This document shows, in pieces, positions 16,823 through 27,171 of a stretch of DNA of 36,369 bases (position 1 is its first letter; every line of letters begins with the position of its first letter). The DNA comes from Comamonas composti DSM 21721. GTDB taxonomy: Bacteria > Pseudomonadota > Gammaproteobacteria > Burkholderiales > Burkholderiaceae_C. Where the stretch lies: contig NZ_AUCQ01000039.1 in assembly GCF_000429845.1 (NCBI RefSeq), positions 1-36,369 on the forward strand. The letters are read 5' to 3'. The position numbers were made by a program, and so were the translations under genes. The notes beneath the pieces are model-generated. The model was not told the origin of the DNA and searched no databases. It worked only from the letters and a program-made list of their open reading frames with translations.

Positions 16823-17293
16823 GTGAGTATCAACGCGACCCTGTTCGTTCAGGCCATAGTCTTCTTGATCCTGGTGCTGTTCACGATGAAGTTCGTGTGG
16901 CCCCCGATCGCCAAGGCCTTGGATGAGCGAGCCCAGAAAATCGCCGATGGCCTCGCTGCTGCCGACAAGGCCAAGACCGAGCTGACCGCTGTGAACCAGC
17001 GCGTCGAGCAGGAACTGGCCCAGACGCGCAACGAGTCGGCATCGCGGCTTGCGGACGCCGAGCGCCGTGCCCAGGCCATCATTGAAGAAGCCAAGGCCCG
17101 TGCAACCGAAGAAGGCAACAAGATTGTCGCCGCTGCCCGCGCCGAGGCCGAGCAGCAGTCAGTCGCAGCCCGTGAAGTCTTGCGCGAGCAAGTGGCAGCT
17201 CTGGCCGTCAAAGGCGCCGAGCAAATCCTGCGCAAGCAAGTCGATGCCGGCGTTCACGCCGACCTGTTGAACCGCCTCAAGACCGAGCTGTAA
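16823..17293 (+). CDS. atpF: F0 ATP synthase subunit b
   Basis: Subunit b is the peripheral stalk that links F0 to F1. The product is 156 aa, the E. coli length. An N-terminal membrane anchor ([21 protein letters not shown]) with the following [20 protein letters not shown] leads into a long Ala/Glu-rich coiled coil. The start is GTG, with AAAGG at 16811-16815 as the ribosome-binding site. Confidence 0.96.
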   Translation: MSINATLFVQAIVFLILVLFTMKFVWPPIAKALDERAQKIADGLAAADKAKTELTAVNQRVEQELAQTRNESASRLADAERRAQAIIEEAKARATEEGNKIVAAARAEAEQQSVAAREVLREQVAALAVKGAEQILRKQVDAGVHADLLNRLKTEL

Positions 17294-17305
17294 GGAAGAG
17301 CAAAC

Positions 17306-17845
17306 ATGGCAGAACTCGCCACCATTGCCCGTCCTTACGCAGATGCCTTGTACAAGGCCAGCACCCATATGGGTGCTGACCTGTCGGGCACGGTTGTCTG
17401 GGCGGAGAAATTGGCGGCGATTGCCGCCGACCCGCAATTGCGCCAGCTGGCCGACGACCCGAAGGTGACGCATGAACAAATGTTCAGCGTGATCCAAGGT
17501 GTGGCCGGCTCGGCATTGCCTGACGCTGTAGCGAACTTCCTGCGCGTCATCATCGAAAACGGCCGACTGCAAGCCCTGCCCGAAGTGGTAGCGCAGTTCC
17601 GCAGCCTGGTGAACCGCGCCGCAGGCTCTTCCGATGCCGTGGTCCATAGCGCTTTCCCCATCGATGCCGGTGCGCTGGCCGAACTTGGGGCCACGCTCGA
17701 GAAGCGCTTCGGTCGCAAGCTCAACCTTACGGTCGAGCAAGATCAGTCCCTGATCGGCGGCGTACGCGTGGTGGTGGGCGACGAAGTGCTGGACACTTCG
17801 GTCAAGGCCCGCCTGGAACAAATGAAAGCGGCCCTCATCGCCTAA
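17306..17845 (+). CDS. atpH: F1 ATP synthase subunit delta
   Basis: Delta caps F1 and joins it to subunit b. The product is 179 aa, near the usual 177. [15 protein letters not shown] is the family N-terminus. The C-terminal [28 protein letters not shown] contains the conserved GG(V/I)RV and D-x-S-V motifs. It follows atpF after 12 nt. Confidence 0.95.
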   Translation: MAELATIARPYADALYKASTHMGADLSGTVVWAEKLAAIAADPQLRQLADDPKVTHEQMFSVIQGVAGSALPDAVANFLRVIIENGRLQALPEVVAQFRSLVNRAAGSSDAVVHSAFPIDAGALAELGATLEKRFGRKLNLTVEQDQSLIGGVRVVVGDEVLDTSVKARLEQMKAALIA

Positions 17846-17885
17846 GTGCGGCTGAGGATTAGGCTAACTAAATAAGGAAAGAGTC

Positions 17886-19445
17886 ATGCAACTCAATCCC
17901 GCAGAAATTTCTGAACTGATCAAGAGCCGCATCGAAGGCCTGGCCGCCAGCCGCGATATCCGTAACCAGGGCACCGTGGTTTCGGTGACCGACGGTATCG
18001 TGCGCGTGCACGGCCTGTCCGATGTGATGCAAGGCGAAATGCTGGAATTCCCCGCCGGCAAGGATGGCCAGCCCTCGTTCGGCCTGGCGCTGAACCTGGA
18101 GCGCGACTCCGTGGGCGCCGTGATTCTGGGCGAGTACGAGCACATCTCCGAAGGCGACACCGTCAAGTGCACGGGCCGCATTCTGGAAGTGCCCGTGGGC
18201 CCCGAGCTGGTGGGCCGCGTGGTGAACGCCCTGGGTCAGCCTATCGACGGCAAGGGCCCGATCAACGCCAAGATGACCGACGTGATCGAAAAGGTCGCTC
18301 CTGGTGTGATCGCGCGTCAGTCCGTGGACCAGCCGCTGCAGACCGGCATCAAGTCCATCGACTCGATGGTGCCCGTGGGCCGTGGCCAGCGCGAGCTGAT
18401 CATTGGTGACCGCCAGACCGGCAAGACGGCCGTGGCCATCGACGCCATCATCAACCAAAAGGGTCAGGGCGTGACCTGCGTCTACGTGGCGATTGGTCAG
18501 AAGGCTTCTTCGGTCAAGAACGTGGTGCGCTCTCTGGAGCAGGCCGGTGCAATGGACTACACCATCGTCGTGGCTGCCACCGCCTCCGAATCCGCTGCCA
18601 TGCAGTACGTGTCGGCCTACTCGGGCTGCACCATGGGCGAATACTTCCGCGACCGCGGCGAAGACGCGCTGATCGTGTATGACGACCTGTCCAAGCAGGC
18701 CGTGGCCTACCGCCAGGTTTCGCTGCTGCTGCGCCGTCCCCCGGGCCGCGAAGCCTTCCCTGGCGACGTGTTCTATCTCCACAGCCGTCTGCTGGAGCGT
18801 GCCGCTCGCGTGAACGCCGACTACGTCGAAGCCTTCACCAAGGGCGAGGTCAAGGGCAAGACGGGTTCGCTGACGGCTTTGCCCATCATCGAAACCCAGG
18901 CGGGTGACGTGTCGGCCTTCGTGCCCACGAACGTGATCTCGATCACCGACGGCCAGATCTTCCTGGAAACCAGCCTGTTCAACGCCGGTATCCGCCCCGC
19001 CATCAACGCCGGTATCTCGGTGTCGCGCGTGGGTGGTTCCGCTCAGACCAAGCTGGTCAAGGGCCTGTCCGGCGGTATCCGTACCGACCTGGCACAGTAC
19101 CGTGAACTGGCTGCGTTCGCGCAGTTCGCTTCCGACCTGGACGAAGCCACCCGCAAGCAGCTGGACCGCGGCGCCCGCGTGACCGAGCTGCTCAAGCAAG
19201 CCCAGTACAGCCCGCTGTCCACGGCCTTGATGGGTGTGTCGCTGTTCGCGGTGAACAAGGGCTTCATGGATGACATTGAAGTCAAGCAAGTGCTGCCTTT
19301 CGAAGCTGGTCTGCACCAGTTCCTGAAGACCAGCCATGGTGCCCTGCTGGACCGCCTGAACCAAAACCGTGCTTTCGACAAGGAAGGCAAGGACGAGGCC
19401 GAATTGAACGCTGCCGTCGCTGCGTTCAAGAAGTCGTTCGCTTAA
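17886..19445 (+). CDS. atpA: F1 ATP synthase subunit alpha
   Basis: Alpha subunits alternate with beta in the F1 head and bind non-catalytic nucleotide. The product is 519 aa. The P-loop is G174-D-R-Q-T-G-K-T181. The arginine finger region is [14 protein letters not shown]. The N-terminal beta-barrel and the C-terminal helical bundle are complete. AAGGAAAGAG at 17873-17882 precedes the ATG. It lies 40 nt after atpH. Confidence 0.98.
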   Translation: MQLNPAEISELIKSRIEGLAASRDIRNQGTVVSVTDGIVRVHGLSDVMQGEMLEFPAGKDGQPSFGLALNLERDSVGAVILGEYEHISEGDTVKCTGRILEVPVGPELVGRVVNALGQPIDGKGPINAKMTDVIEKVAPGVIARQSVDQPLQTGIKSIDSMVPVGRGQRELIIGDRQTGKTAVAIDAIINQKGQGVTCVYVAIGQKASSVKNVVRSLEQAGAMDYTIVVAATASESAAMQYVSAYSGCTMGEYFRDRGEDALIVYDDLSKQAVAYRQVSLLLRRPPGREAFPGDVFYLHSRLLERAARVNADYVEAFTKGEVKGKTGSLTALPIIETQAGDVSAFVPTNVISITDGQIFLETSLFNAGIRPAINAGISVSRVGGSAQTKLVKGLSGGIRTDLAQYRELAAFAQFASDLDEATRKQLDRGARVTELLKQAQYSPLSTALMGVSLFAVNKGFMDDIEVKQVLPFEAGLHQFLKTSHGALLDRLNQNRAFDKEGKDEAELNAAVAAFKKSFA

Positions 19446-19463
19446 ACCGGACGAGGAGCCATC

Positions 19464-20333
19464 ATGGCAGCAGGTAAGGAAATTCGCGGCAAGATCAAAT
19501 CGGTGGAAAACACCAAGAAGATCACGAAGGCCATGGAAATGGTGGCCGCATCCAAGATGCGCAAGGCGCAGGACCGGATGCTGGCGGCTCGTCCCTACAG
19601 CGAAAAGGTCCGCAATATCGCAGCCCATCTTGGTCAAGCCAATCCCGAGTACGTTCACCCCTTCATGAAGGTGAACGATGTCAAGAAGGCCGGCGTCATC
19701 GTGGTGACGACCGACAAGGGATTGTGCGGTGGCATGAACACCAACGTGTTGCGTGCCGTCACGGCCAAGTTGCGCGAATTGCAGGACCAGGGCGTGGCGG
19801 CCGAGACCGTGGCCATTGGCAACAAGGGCCTGGGTTTTCTGAACCGGGTCGGTGCCAAGGTGGTCTCGCACGCAACGGCGCTGGGCGATACGCCCCATCT
19901 GGACAAGCTGATCGGCCCCGTCAAGGTGCTGCTCGATCAATATGCCGAAGGCAAGCTGAACGCGGTGTACCTGTCGTACACCAAGTTCATCAACACCATG
20001 AAGCAAGAGTCGGTGGTGGAGCAGCTGCTTCCGCTGTCGTCAGCGCAAATGCAAGCCGAGAAGACGTCCGCCCATGGCTGGGACTATATCTACGAGCCCG
20101 ACGCACAGTCCGTCATCGACGAGCTGTTGCTGCGCTACGTGGAGTCCCTGGTCTACCAGGCCGTGGCCGAGAACATGGCGTCCGAGCAATCGGCGCGCAT
20201 GGTGGCCATGAAGGCTGCGACCGACAACGCCGGTAATGTCATCAGCGAGTTGAAGCTGGTCTACAACAAGACGCGCCAAGCAGCGATCACGACCGAGCTG
20301 TCGGAGATCGTGGCCGGCGCCGCCGCTGTGTAA
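19464..20333 (+). CDS. atpG: F1 ATP synthase subunit gamma
   Basis: Gamma is the central rotor shaft. The product is 289 aa. The N-terminal helix ([29 protein letters not shown]) and the C-terminal helix ([18 protein letters not shown]) that form the coiled coil are both present, with the conserved [13 protein letters not shown] between them. It lies 18 nt after atpA. Confidence 0.97.
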   Translation: MAAGKEIRGKIKSVENTKKITKAMEMVAASKMRKAQDRMLAARPYSEKVRNIAAHLGQANPEYVHPFMKVNDVKKAGVIVVTTDKGLCGGMNTNVLRAVTAKLRELQDQGVAAETVAIGNKGLGFLNRVGAKVVSHATALGDTPHLDKLIGPVKVLLDQYAEGKLNAVYLSYTKFINTMKQESVVEQLLPLSSAQMQAEKTSAHGWDYIYEPDAQSVIDELLLRYVESLVYQAVAENMASEQSARMVAMKAATDNAGNVISELKLVYNKTRQAAITTELSEIVAGAAAV

Positions 20334-20343
20334 ACGGCTTTAG

Positions 20344-21777
<1,434 letters not shown>

Positions 21778-21778
21778 T

Positions 21779-21900
21779 GGGGCACCCCCTGAGCGGCTGC
21801 GCCGCTTCCCCCTCTTTCGCTACGCGGGAGGGGGACGACGCCCTCACTGCGGGGCGGCCCTTGCTCGGCGTCCCCGAGTTGGGCCGTGCCTGTTTCGTGG
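21779..21900. repeat. GC-rich intergenic repeat between atpD and atpC
   Basis: The sequence directly after the atpD stop is very GC-rich and folds into nested stems: GCGGC/GCCGC (21793-21805), CCCCCTC/GAGGGGG (21808-21834), and GGGGACGACGCC against GGCGTCCCC (about 21831-21875, one bulge). I recall near-identical sequence scattered in Comamonas, Delftia and Acidovorax genomes; a search is needed to confirm. It lengthens the atpD-atpC spacer to 175 nt. Confidence 0.65.
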
Positions 21901-21952
21901 GTGCGGTATCAGTTCGATTCAGGGCCCATTCAACCTTTTCTGAGGAGCAAAG

Positions 21953-22369
21953 ATGAACACCATCCACGTTGATGTGGTCAGTGCCGAAGAGTCCATCTTC
22001 TCCGGTGAAGCGCGTTTTGTCGCCCTGCCCGGTGAAGCCGGCGAGCTGGGCATCTTCCCGCGCCACGTACCGCTGATCACGCGCATCAAGCCCGGCTCGG
22101 TGCGCATAGAGATGGCGGACGGCCGTGAAGAGTTTGTCTTCGTGGCCGGCGGCATTCTCGAAGTGCAGCCCAACTGCGTGACCGTTCTGTCCGATACCGC
22201 GATTCGCGGTGCCGACCTGGACGAGCAAAAGGCCAAGGAAGCCAAAGCTGCGGCCGAGGAAGCACTCAAGAACGCCAAGAGCGAGATCGACCTGGCGCGC
22301 GCCCAGTCCGAGCTGGCCGTCATGGCCGCCCAGATTGCCGCCCTGCGCAAGTACCGCCAAAAGCGCTGA
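21953..22369 (+). CDS. atpC: F1 ATP synthase subunit epsilon
   Basis: Epsilon binds gamma and inhibits ATP hydrolysis. The product is 138 aa: an N-terminal beta-sandwich ([37 protein letters not shown]) and a C-terminal helical hairpin rich in Ala, Lys and Glu ending [16 protein letters not shown] at 21941-21947 is the ribosome-binding site. It lies 175 nt after atpD, past an inserted repeat, and is followed by a terminator. Confidence 0.96.
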   Translation: MNTIHVDVVSAEESIFSGEARFVALPGEAGELGIFPRHVPLITRIKPGSVRIEMADGREEFVFVAGGILEVQPNCVTVLSDTAIRGADLDEQKAKEAKAAAEEALKNAKSEIDLARAQSELAVMAAQIAALRKYRQKR

Positions 22370-22427
22370 TCCGCATCGGCGCTGCCGGCTGCACCAAAGC
22401 AGCCGTCTGTCGCAGCAACGGGTCAGG

Positions 22428-22465
22428 AAAAAACAAAAGCCGCCCTCTCGGGCGGCTTTGTCGTT
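22428..22465. terminator. bidirectional terminator between atpC and a lipoprotein gene
   Basis: AAAGCCGCCC (22436-22445) pairs with GGGCGGCTTT (22450-22459) around TCTC. The plus strand continues TTTGTCGTT. The minus strand reads TTTTGTTTTTT, a stronger U-tract, so it serves both the atp operon and the convergent lipoprotein gene. Confidence 0.8.
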
Positions 22466-22508
22466 GCTGGCGGATGTTGGCGCAATGTGCGCGCCGCCGG
22501 TCCTGGCC

Positions 22509-22793
22509 TTACTTGCCGCAGCGCACCTGGTAGACGTAGGTCACGGCATTGTCCACGGGGTCCACGGTGCGCGTTTTATGCACATCGGCATTGTCGGGTT
22601 TGGGGCACAGCGAGACGGCCTGGGTTTCGCAACGCATGGGCTCGTCCTGCTTGAGCTTGCAGCTCAGCACATGGTCGTATTCCTGGGACTTGTCCAGAGC
22701 CCGGTCGGGCGAGGCGCCGAGGATGGTATTGCCGCAGGCTGCAAGAGCCAGCGTGGCGGCAACCAGGCACAGGCGGGGCAGGAGAAATTTCAT
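22509..22793 (-). CDS. small cysteine-rich putative lipoprotein
   Basis: I do not recognise this 94-aa protein. It has a signal peptide with lipobox LAAC (lipid cysteine C20), so it should be an envelope lipoprotein. The mature part has four cysteines (VLSCKLKQ, MRCETQ, SLCPKPD, QVRCGK), which suggests two disulfides. GGAACGACC just ahead of the ATG may be its ribosome-binding site. It is a single gene between the atp terminator and the TPM operon. Confidence 0.75.
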   Translation of the reverse strand: MKFLLPRLCLVAATLALAACGNTILGASPDRALDKSQEYDHVLSCKLKQDEPMRCETQAVSLCPKPDNADVHKTRTVDPVDNAVTYVYQVRCGK

Positions 22794-22895
22794 GGTCGTT
22801 CCTTGGAGTCAAAGCCTTGGGGGCAAAGAGCCGTGCCATCCAAGGCAGCGGCCCGCTGGGTGAAAATCGTGGATTTAAGCAAATGTAAAAATCAT

Positions 22896-22971
22896 AGCGG
22901 CTAGCGCCTGCCAGGCAAGAACTTTGAATGGATTTCGAGCTGAAACCGCCGCAGGGCAAGCGCTAACCGCT
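22896..22971. repeat. dispersed palindromic repeat, copy 2 (diverged)
   Basis: The left arm AGCGGCTAGCGCCTGCC (22896-22912) and right arm GGCAAGCGCTAACCGCT (22955-22971) are reverse complements at 15 of 17 positions. The right arm and the following TCTTTTT resemble the right end of the copy at 8414-8437. It lies just past the 3' end of the last TPM gene. Confidence 0.5.
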
Positions 22972-22980
22972 TCTTTTTTA

Positions 22981-22996
22981 GAGCGTGTTCACGCTC
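22981..22996 (-). repeat. stop-abutting palindrome, copy 2
   Basis: The perfect inverted repeat GAGCGTG-TT-CACGCTC directly touches the stop codon (22997-22999) of the minus-strand TPM gene. A relative with one changed base in the arm touches the acetyltransferase stop at 6300. No U-run follows on the minus strand. Confidence 0.55.
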
Positions 22997-23521
22997 TCAG
23001 ACATGTCTTTTCACGATGGGCGTGTCGGGCAGCTCGTTCAGGCCTGGTGTGCCGGCGGGCTGTGGAAAGTGTGCGCTCAGTTGATGGCTGACGCGCTCCA
23101 GCGCGGCCAGCAGCCCGAGCTCGTAATGCCCGGCACGAAAGGCCGAGCCCATGTCGCTGATCAGCGTCTGCCAATGCTCGGTCGTCATGCTGCGCTCCAG
23201 AGCCCGGTCGGCCACGATCTCGATCGCATGGTCGGCCAGCAGCAGATAGATCAGCACACCGTTGTTGTGCTCGGTATCCCAGACGCGCAGCTTGCCGAAC
23301 TGGGACAGCGCGCGCTCGTGCGCCGTGGCATCGCGCCAGATATAGCTCCAGGGCAGGCCGGCTTCTATGCAGATGCGGATCTGGCCCGTATGCGTGGCTT
23401 CGCTGGCGGTGATGGCCTGCTCCAGCCTGTCCAGGACCGGGCGTGGAATCTGCCGCTCAAGTCCGGGCTCGGCCAGCCGATGGCGTACCAGCCGCGTGAC
23501 GCGGGAAAAAAGACGCTGCAT
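22997..23521 (-). CDS. TPM domain protein without signal peptide
   Basis: This 174-aa protein is the third TPM-fold protein of the cluster. It begins MQRLFSRVTRLVRHRL, one base after the stop of the preceding gene, so translation is coupled. The TPM pattern is seen in THTGQIRICIEAG, HNNGVLIYLLLADHAIEIVADRAL and the late helix with FRAGHYELGLLAALERVS. Unlike its neighbours it lacks a signal peptide and glycine tail, so it is probably cytoplasmic or membrane-peripheral. The frame is open upstream, but those codons overlap the neighbour gene. Confidence 0.82.
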   Translation of the reverse strand: MQRLFSRVTRLVRHRLAEPGLERQIPRPVLDRLEQAITASEATHTGQIRICIEAGLPWSYIWRDATAHERALSQFGKLRVWDTEHNNGVLIYLLLADHAIEIVADRALERSMTTEHWQTLISDMGSAFRAGHYELGLLAALERVSHQLSAHFPQPAGTPGLNELPDTPIVKRHV

Positions 23522-23522
23522 A

Positions 23523-24491
23523 TCACCAGTCTCCCGAGGCACCACCGCCTCCAAAGTCACCCCCGCCGCCCGAGCTGAAGCTGTCGCTGCTGCTGGAGCT
23601 CCAGCTGTCACTGCTGCCCGAGCTCCAGCCGCCTCCACCCCCATGCCAGCCGCTGTCGCCACGCGAGTGGCCACGCTTTCTGCGGCTGTTTGGCTTGCGG
23701 GAGCCGGCCTGGCGCCCCGCCTGGTTGCGGCTGGAGTTGCCCAGCCAGACAAACAGCATGGCGACCAGACCGGTGGCCAGGGCAATAGGCGCACTGCCGG
23801 ACAGCCAGTAACCCATGCCGCCCATGCCGGCCGCCATGAGCAGCGAGCCCAGGCCCTTGCCGAAAAGGCTGCGGCTCAGGGGCACGCCTATGGCAAAGCC
23901 GAAAAATGAAAAGGGAATCAGCAACCATCCCGAGCCCGGCGGGCCGCCAGCCTCTGGCGCAGGCAACTGCTCGCCATGGATGAGCAGGGAGAGCCGGTCT
24001 ATGGCGGCCAGCAGTCCGCCCGCATAGTCGCCGTCTTTGAGCCGGGGCTTCATGGCCTGGTCGATGATGCGTGCGGCCATGAGGTCGGGGACCGCGCCTT
24101 CCAGGCGCTTGGCGACTTCGATGCGCATGCGCCTGTCATCCTTGGCAACCACGATGAGCAGGCCGTCACCCACGCTCTTGCGGCCAATCTTCCAGTCGCT
24201 GGCGACACGGTGGGCATAGGCGGCAATGTCTTCGGGGGCCGTGCTGCCCAGCATCAGGACCACGATCTGGGCGCCGGTTTCGTCTTCCAGGGTCTGGAGC
24301 CGGGCCTGGATCTGCCGTGCCTCGAGCGGGCTCAGCGTGGCCGAAAGATCGACGACACGCGCCGTGAGTGCCGGAATCGGTTGCAGCGGCTGGGCCTGGG
24401 CGGCGCCCGGCCAAAGGCCGCCGAGCAAGCTCAGCATGACGAGCAGCGCCCGCTGGAGCAGTCTGTGCAAGCTGGCAAACGTACCCGGCAT
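23523..24491 (-). CDS. TPM domain (YgcG-like) membrane protein
   Basis: The 322-aa product has a signal peptide (cleavage near AQA-QPL, residue 33), a TPM domain at about residues 45-175 (LEDETGAQIVVLMLGSTAPEDI, GDGLLIVVAKDDRRMRIEV, ARIIDQAMKPRLKDGDYAGG), two or three membrane helices, an Arg/Lys-rich stretch and a Gly/Ser-rich tail ending GGGGASGDW. TPM proteins are of poorly known function; some act in photosystem II repair in plants, others in respiratory or envelope upkeep. It is a clear paralogue of the next gene upstream, whose stop touches its start. Confidence 0.87.
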   Translation of the reverse strand: MPGTFASLHRLLQRALLVMLSLLGGLWPGAAQAQPLQPIPALTARVVDLSATLSPLEARQIQARLQTLEDETGAQIVVLMLGSTAPEDIAAYAHRVASDWKIGRKSVGDGLLIVVAKDDRRMRIEVAKRLEGAVPDLMAARIIDQAMKPRLKDGDYAGGLLAAIDRLSLLIHGEQLPAPEAGGPPGSGWLLIPFSFFGFAIGVPLSRSLFGKGLGSLLMAAGMGGMGYWLSGSAPIALATGLVAMLFVWLGNSSRNQAGRQAGSRKPNSRRKRGHSRGDSGWHGGGGGWSSGSSDSWSSSSSDSFSSGGGGDFGGGGASGDW

Positions 24492-25331
24492 TCACCAGCC
24501 TCCAGAGGCGCCGCCGCCGCCAAAGCGGCCACCACCGCCCGACTTGAATCCGCCTCTGCCGCCACCGCCCCCGTGGCCGGAGAACAGGCCCAGCAGCCGG
24601 AACAGGCCGAGCACGGTGACCACCATCATGGCCAGGCTGGCGCCCAGGGCCAGCTGCCAGCTGCGCTCGATGAGGAACACCGCAATGCCTGTGCCCGCAC
24701 CCATGAGCAGCGAGCCCTTGAGGCGGCCCAAAAACATGCGTGCCAGCGGTGCCAGCAGCAGGGGCAGGGCCAGCAGGCCCATGGCCCAGTCGCCCCCTCG
24801 GGCGGACAGGCTTTCGGCGGGTGCGGAGGGCAGCTTTTCATGGCGGATCAGCAGGGACAGCTGCTCGACGGCTTCGGCAAGGCCGGCTGCATAGTCGCCG
24901 GCCTGAAAGCGCGGTTTCATGGCGCCGTCGATGATGCGCGCGGCCATGAGGTCGGGAATGGCGCCTTCCAGGGCTCTTGCGACTTCGATGCGCATGCGCT
25001 TGTCGTTCTTCGCGACGACGATGAGCAGTCCGTCGCCCACATTCTTGCGGCCTATCTTCCAGCTCTGGGCCACGCGGTTGGAGTAGGCTGCAATGTCCTC
25101 GGGGGCCGTGCTGGCCAGCATCAGGATCACGACCTGGGCGCCGGTTTCGTCTTCCAGGGTCTTGAGCTGGGCTTGCAGGCTTGCGAGTTCCTGCGGGCTC
25201 AGCGTGGCCGACAGGTCCATGGCCCGGGCCTGGAGCTCGGGTACGGGCTGCAGGCTTGACTGGGCCTGGGCCGCAACCCAGCCCGCAAAGGCCAGGACAA
25301 ATGCCAGCAGCGCTCTCGGCAAAAAGGCCAT
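24492..25331 (-). CDS. TPM domain (YgcG-like) membrane protein, paralogue
   Basis: The 279-aa product has a signal peptide (ending near VAAQAQS), a TPM domain with LKTLEDETGAQVVILMLAST and GDGLLIVVAKNDKRMRIEVA, membrane helices around LALPLLLAPLARMFLG, LLMGAGTGIAVFLI and ASLAMMVVTVLGLFRLLGLF, and a glycine-rich tail ending FGGGGASGGW. The TPM part is very like that of the following gene, indicating tandem duplication. It lies 15 nt after lemA, so the four genes form one operon. Confidence 0.88.
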   Translation of the reverse strand: MAFLPRALLAFVLAFAGWVAAQAQSSLQPVPELQARAMDLSATLSPQELASLQAQLKTLEDETGAQVVILMLASTAPEDIAAYSNRVAQSWKIGRKNVGDGLLIVVAKNDKRMRIEVARALEGAIPDLMAARIIDGAMKPRFQAGDYAAGLAEAVEQLSLLIRHEKLPSAPAESLSARGGDWAMGLLALPLLLAPLARMFLGRLKGSLLMGAGTGIAVFLIERSWQLALGASLAMMVVTVLGLFRLLGLFSGHGGGGGRGGFKSGGGGRFGGGGASGGW

Positions 25332-25346
25332 GAAGTGCAGTCCCGC

Positions 25347-25946
25347 TTACTGGGGTTTTGCGGGCGCAGAGAAATCGACCTTGGGTGCATTCGAGATCTC
25401 GGCCTCGTTTTGCACGGTGAAGCTGGGCTTGACCTCATAGCCGAAGACCTTGGCCGTCAGATTGCTGGGAAAGCTGCGCGCCAGCACGTTGTACTGCTTG
25501 ACCGACTCTATGTACTGGTTGCGGGCCACGGTGATGCGGTTTTCCGTCCCCTCCAGCGTCACGCGCAGGTCGCGAAAGGCCTGGTTGGCCTGCAGTTGCG
25601 GGTAGCGCTCGGAGACCATCATCAGGCGCGACAAGGCCCCCGTGAGCTCGCCCTGGGCCTGCTGGAACTTGTTGAAGGCCTCGGGGTTGTTGACCAGCTC
25701 GGGCGTGGCCTGGATGGAGGTGGCTTTGGCGCGGGCCTCGATCACCTGGGTCAGCGTGTCCTGCTCGAAGCTGGCTTCGCCCTTGACCGTGGCCACGATG
25801 TTGGGCACCAGGTCGGCACGGCGCTGGTACTGGTTGAGGACTTCGCTCCAGGCGGACTTGGTCTGCTCGTCCAGGCGCTGAAAATCGTTGTAGCCGCAGC
25901 CCGTGAGAGCCAGGGCCATGGCAAGCGTGGCAAGAAGACGTTTCAT
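25347..25946 (-). CDS. LemA family lipoprotein
   Basis: The 199-aa product matches the LemA family: a lipobox LTGC (C17) followed by YNDFQRLDEQTKSAWSEVLN, then QYQRRADLVPNIVATVKG, and a long helical region. LemA proteins are envelope proteins of uncertain function that commonly occur next to TPM-domain proteins, as here, where it heads lemA-TPM-TPM-TPM. The first-gene position and the divergent hydrolase place the operon promoter in 25947-26065, but no clear boxes are seen there. Confidence 0.92.
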   Translation of the reverse strand: MKRLLATLAMALALTGCGYNDFQRLDEQTKSAWSEVLNQYQRRADLVPNIVATVKGEASFEQDTLTQVIEARAKATSIQATPELVNNPEAFNKFQQAQGELTGALSRLMMVSERYPQLQANQAFRDLRVTLEGTENRITVARNQYIESVKQYNVLARSFPSNLTAKVFGYEVKPSFTVQNEAEISNAPKVDFSAPAKPQ

Positions 25947-26065
25947 AAGATATAGAGGAAAGTGCTGTTGAAACCATGCAGGGGCAGCGTCGTCGGCACT
26001 GCAACTCGCCCGTGATTGTGCCGCGTCGGGCCCGATGCATGTTGCAGGACGACAACCATCGCACT

Positions 26066-27082
26066 ATGTCTTTGCCCATGAATGCCTCTTCTCCCCGGTT
26101 TCAGGCGCCGCTGTGGCTGCCGGGCGGCCATGCCCAGACCATCTGGGCCGCTGTGCAGGCGCAGCGCCTGCCCGGTGGACGCAAGCCGCCGCTCTGGCGG
26201 TGGGAGCGCTGGGATACACCTGATGGCGACTTCATCGACGTGGCTCTGAGCGTGCAGGCAGGCGAGGCATGCGGGCGCCGGCCCTGGCTGGTGCTGTTCC
26301 ATGGGCTGGAAGGCTCGGCGGCCAGCCATTACGCCCTGGCCCTGCAATACCTGGCGGAGTTGCGCGGCTGGTCCATGGTCGTGCCGCATTTTCGTGGTTG
26401 TGGCGGCCAGCCCAATCGCGCAGCGCGCGCCTATCACAGCGGCGATGCCGATGAGGCGGACTGGATCCTGCGCCGTCTGTGCCTGTGTGCCCAGGGGCCG
26501 TTGTTTGCCGTCGGAGTCTCGCTGGGCGGCAATGTGCTGGCGCGCTGGGCCGGACTCCAGGGAGCGCGGGCTGCAGATGTGGTCCGGGCGCTGGCCGTCA
26601 TGAGCGCGCCGCTGGATCTGGTCGCTGGCGGGCGGGCTCTGGGCCGGGGGCTTAACCGCTGGATTTACACGCCCATGTTTCTGCGTACCCTGATGCCCAA
26701 GGCGTTGGCCAAGTGGGAGCAGTTTCCGGGCCTGTTCGACCGCGAAGCCGTACTTCGCTCGCGCGACCTGCAGGATTTCGACGATGCGTTCACCGCCCCC
26801 GTACATGGCTTTCGCGATGCGCTCGATTACTGGCACCGTGCATCGGCCAAACCTGTGCTTGCCGACATTCGCGTTCCCGCCTTGCTGCTCAACGCGCGCA
26901 ATGACCCCTTCGTGCCAGCGGCAAGTCTGCCCGGTGCGCGGGATGTGGGCGCCTCGGTTACGCTCTGGCAGCCGGAGCAGGGCGGCCATGTGGGCTTTGT
27001 TGAGGGAAGCTGGCCCGGCCATGTGCGAGCCATGCCAGAGGCCGTAATGCGCTGGCTGGCTGGTCATGAGAGCAAGGAATAG
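26066..27082 (+). CDS. alpha/beta hydrolase, YheT family
   Basis: The product (338 aa from the chosen ATG) belongs to the YheT/ABHD1-3 hydrolase group. It begins after PLWLPGGHAQTIWA, the family N-terminal motif. The oxyanion region is FHGLEGSAASHY, the nucleophile serine is in GVSLGGNVLARW, the acid is in LLNARNDPFVP and the histidine in EQGGHVGFVEG. Its substrate is unknown; relatives act on esters or lipids. The start is uncertain: ATG at 26078 is possible, the frame is open to 25976, and none has a clear ribosome-binding site. It is divergent from lemA. Confidence 0.85.
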   Translation: MSLPMNASSPRFQAPLWLPGGHAQTIWAAVQAQRLPGGRKPPLWRWERWDTPDGDFIDVALSVQAGEACGRRPWLVLFHGLEGSAASHYALALQYLAELRGWSMVVPHFRGCGGQPNRAARAYHSGDADEADWILRRLCLCAQGPLFAVGVSLGGNVLARWAGLQGARAADVVRALAVMSAPLDLVAGGRALGRGLNRWIYTPMFLRTLMPKALAKWEQFPGLFDREAVLRSRDLQDFDDAFTAPVHGFRDALDYWHRASAKPVLADIRVPALLLNARNDPFVPAASLPGARDVGASVTLWQPEQGGHVGFVEGSWPGHVRAMPEAVMRWLAGHESKE

Positions 27083-27171
27083 GTCTGCGTCAGGCAAGAG
27101 GTTGGACAGGTCGGGCACCATGGGGCAGCTCTGCCGAGCCCGGTTGGTGCAGCTCGTGAGGAAGACAAGCA

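Noticed and set aside
17868..20006. A 712-codon open frame on the minus strand
   Set aside because: It lies antisense to atpA and atpG, both certain genes. The translation is His/Gly/Val-rich, as expected from the reverse of GC-rich coding DNA.
23976..25259. A 427-codon open frame on the plus strand
   Set aside because: It is antisense to the two TPM paralogues. Its repeated look only mirrors their duplication.
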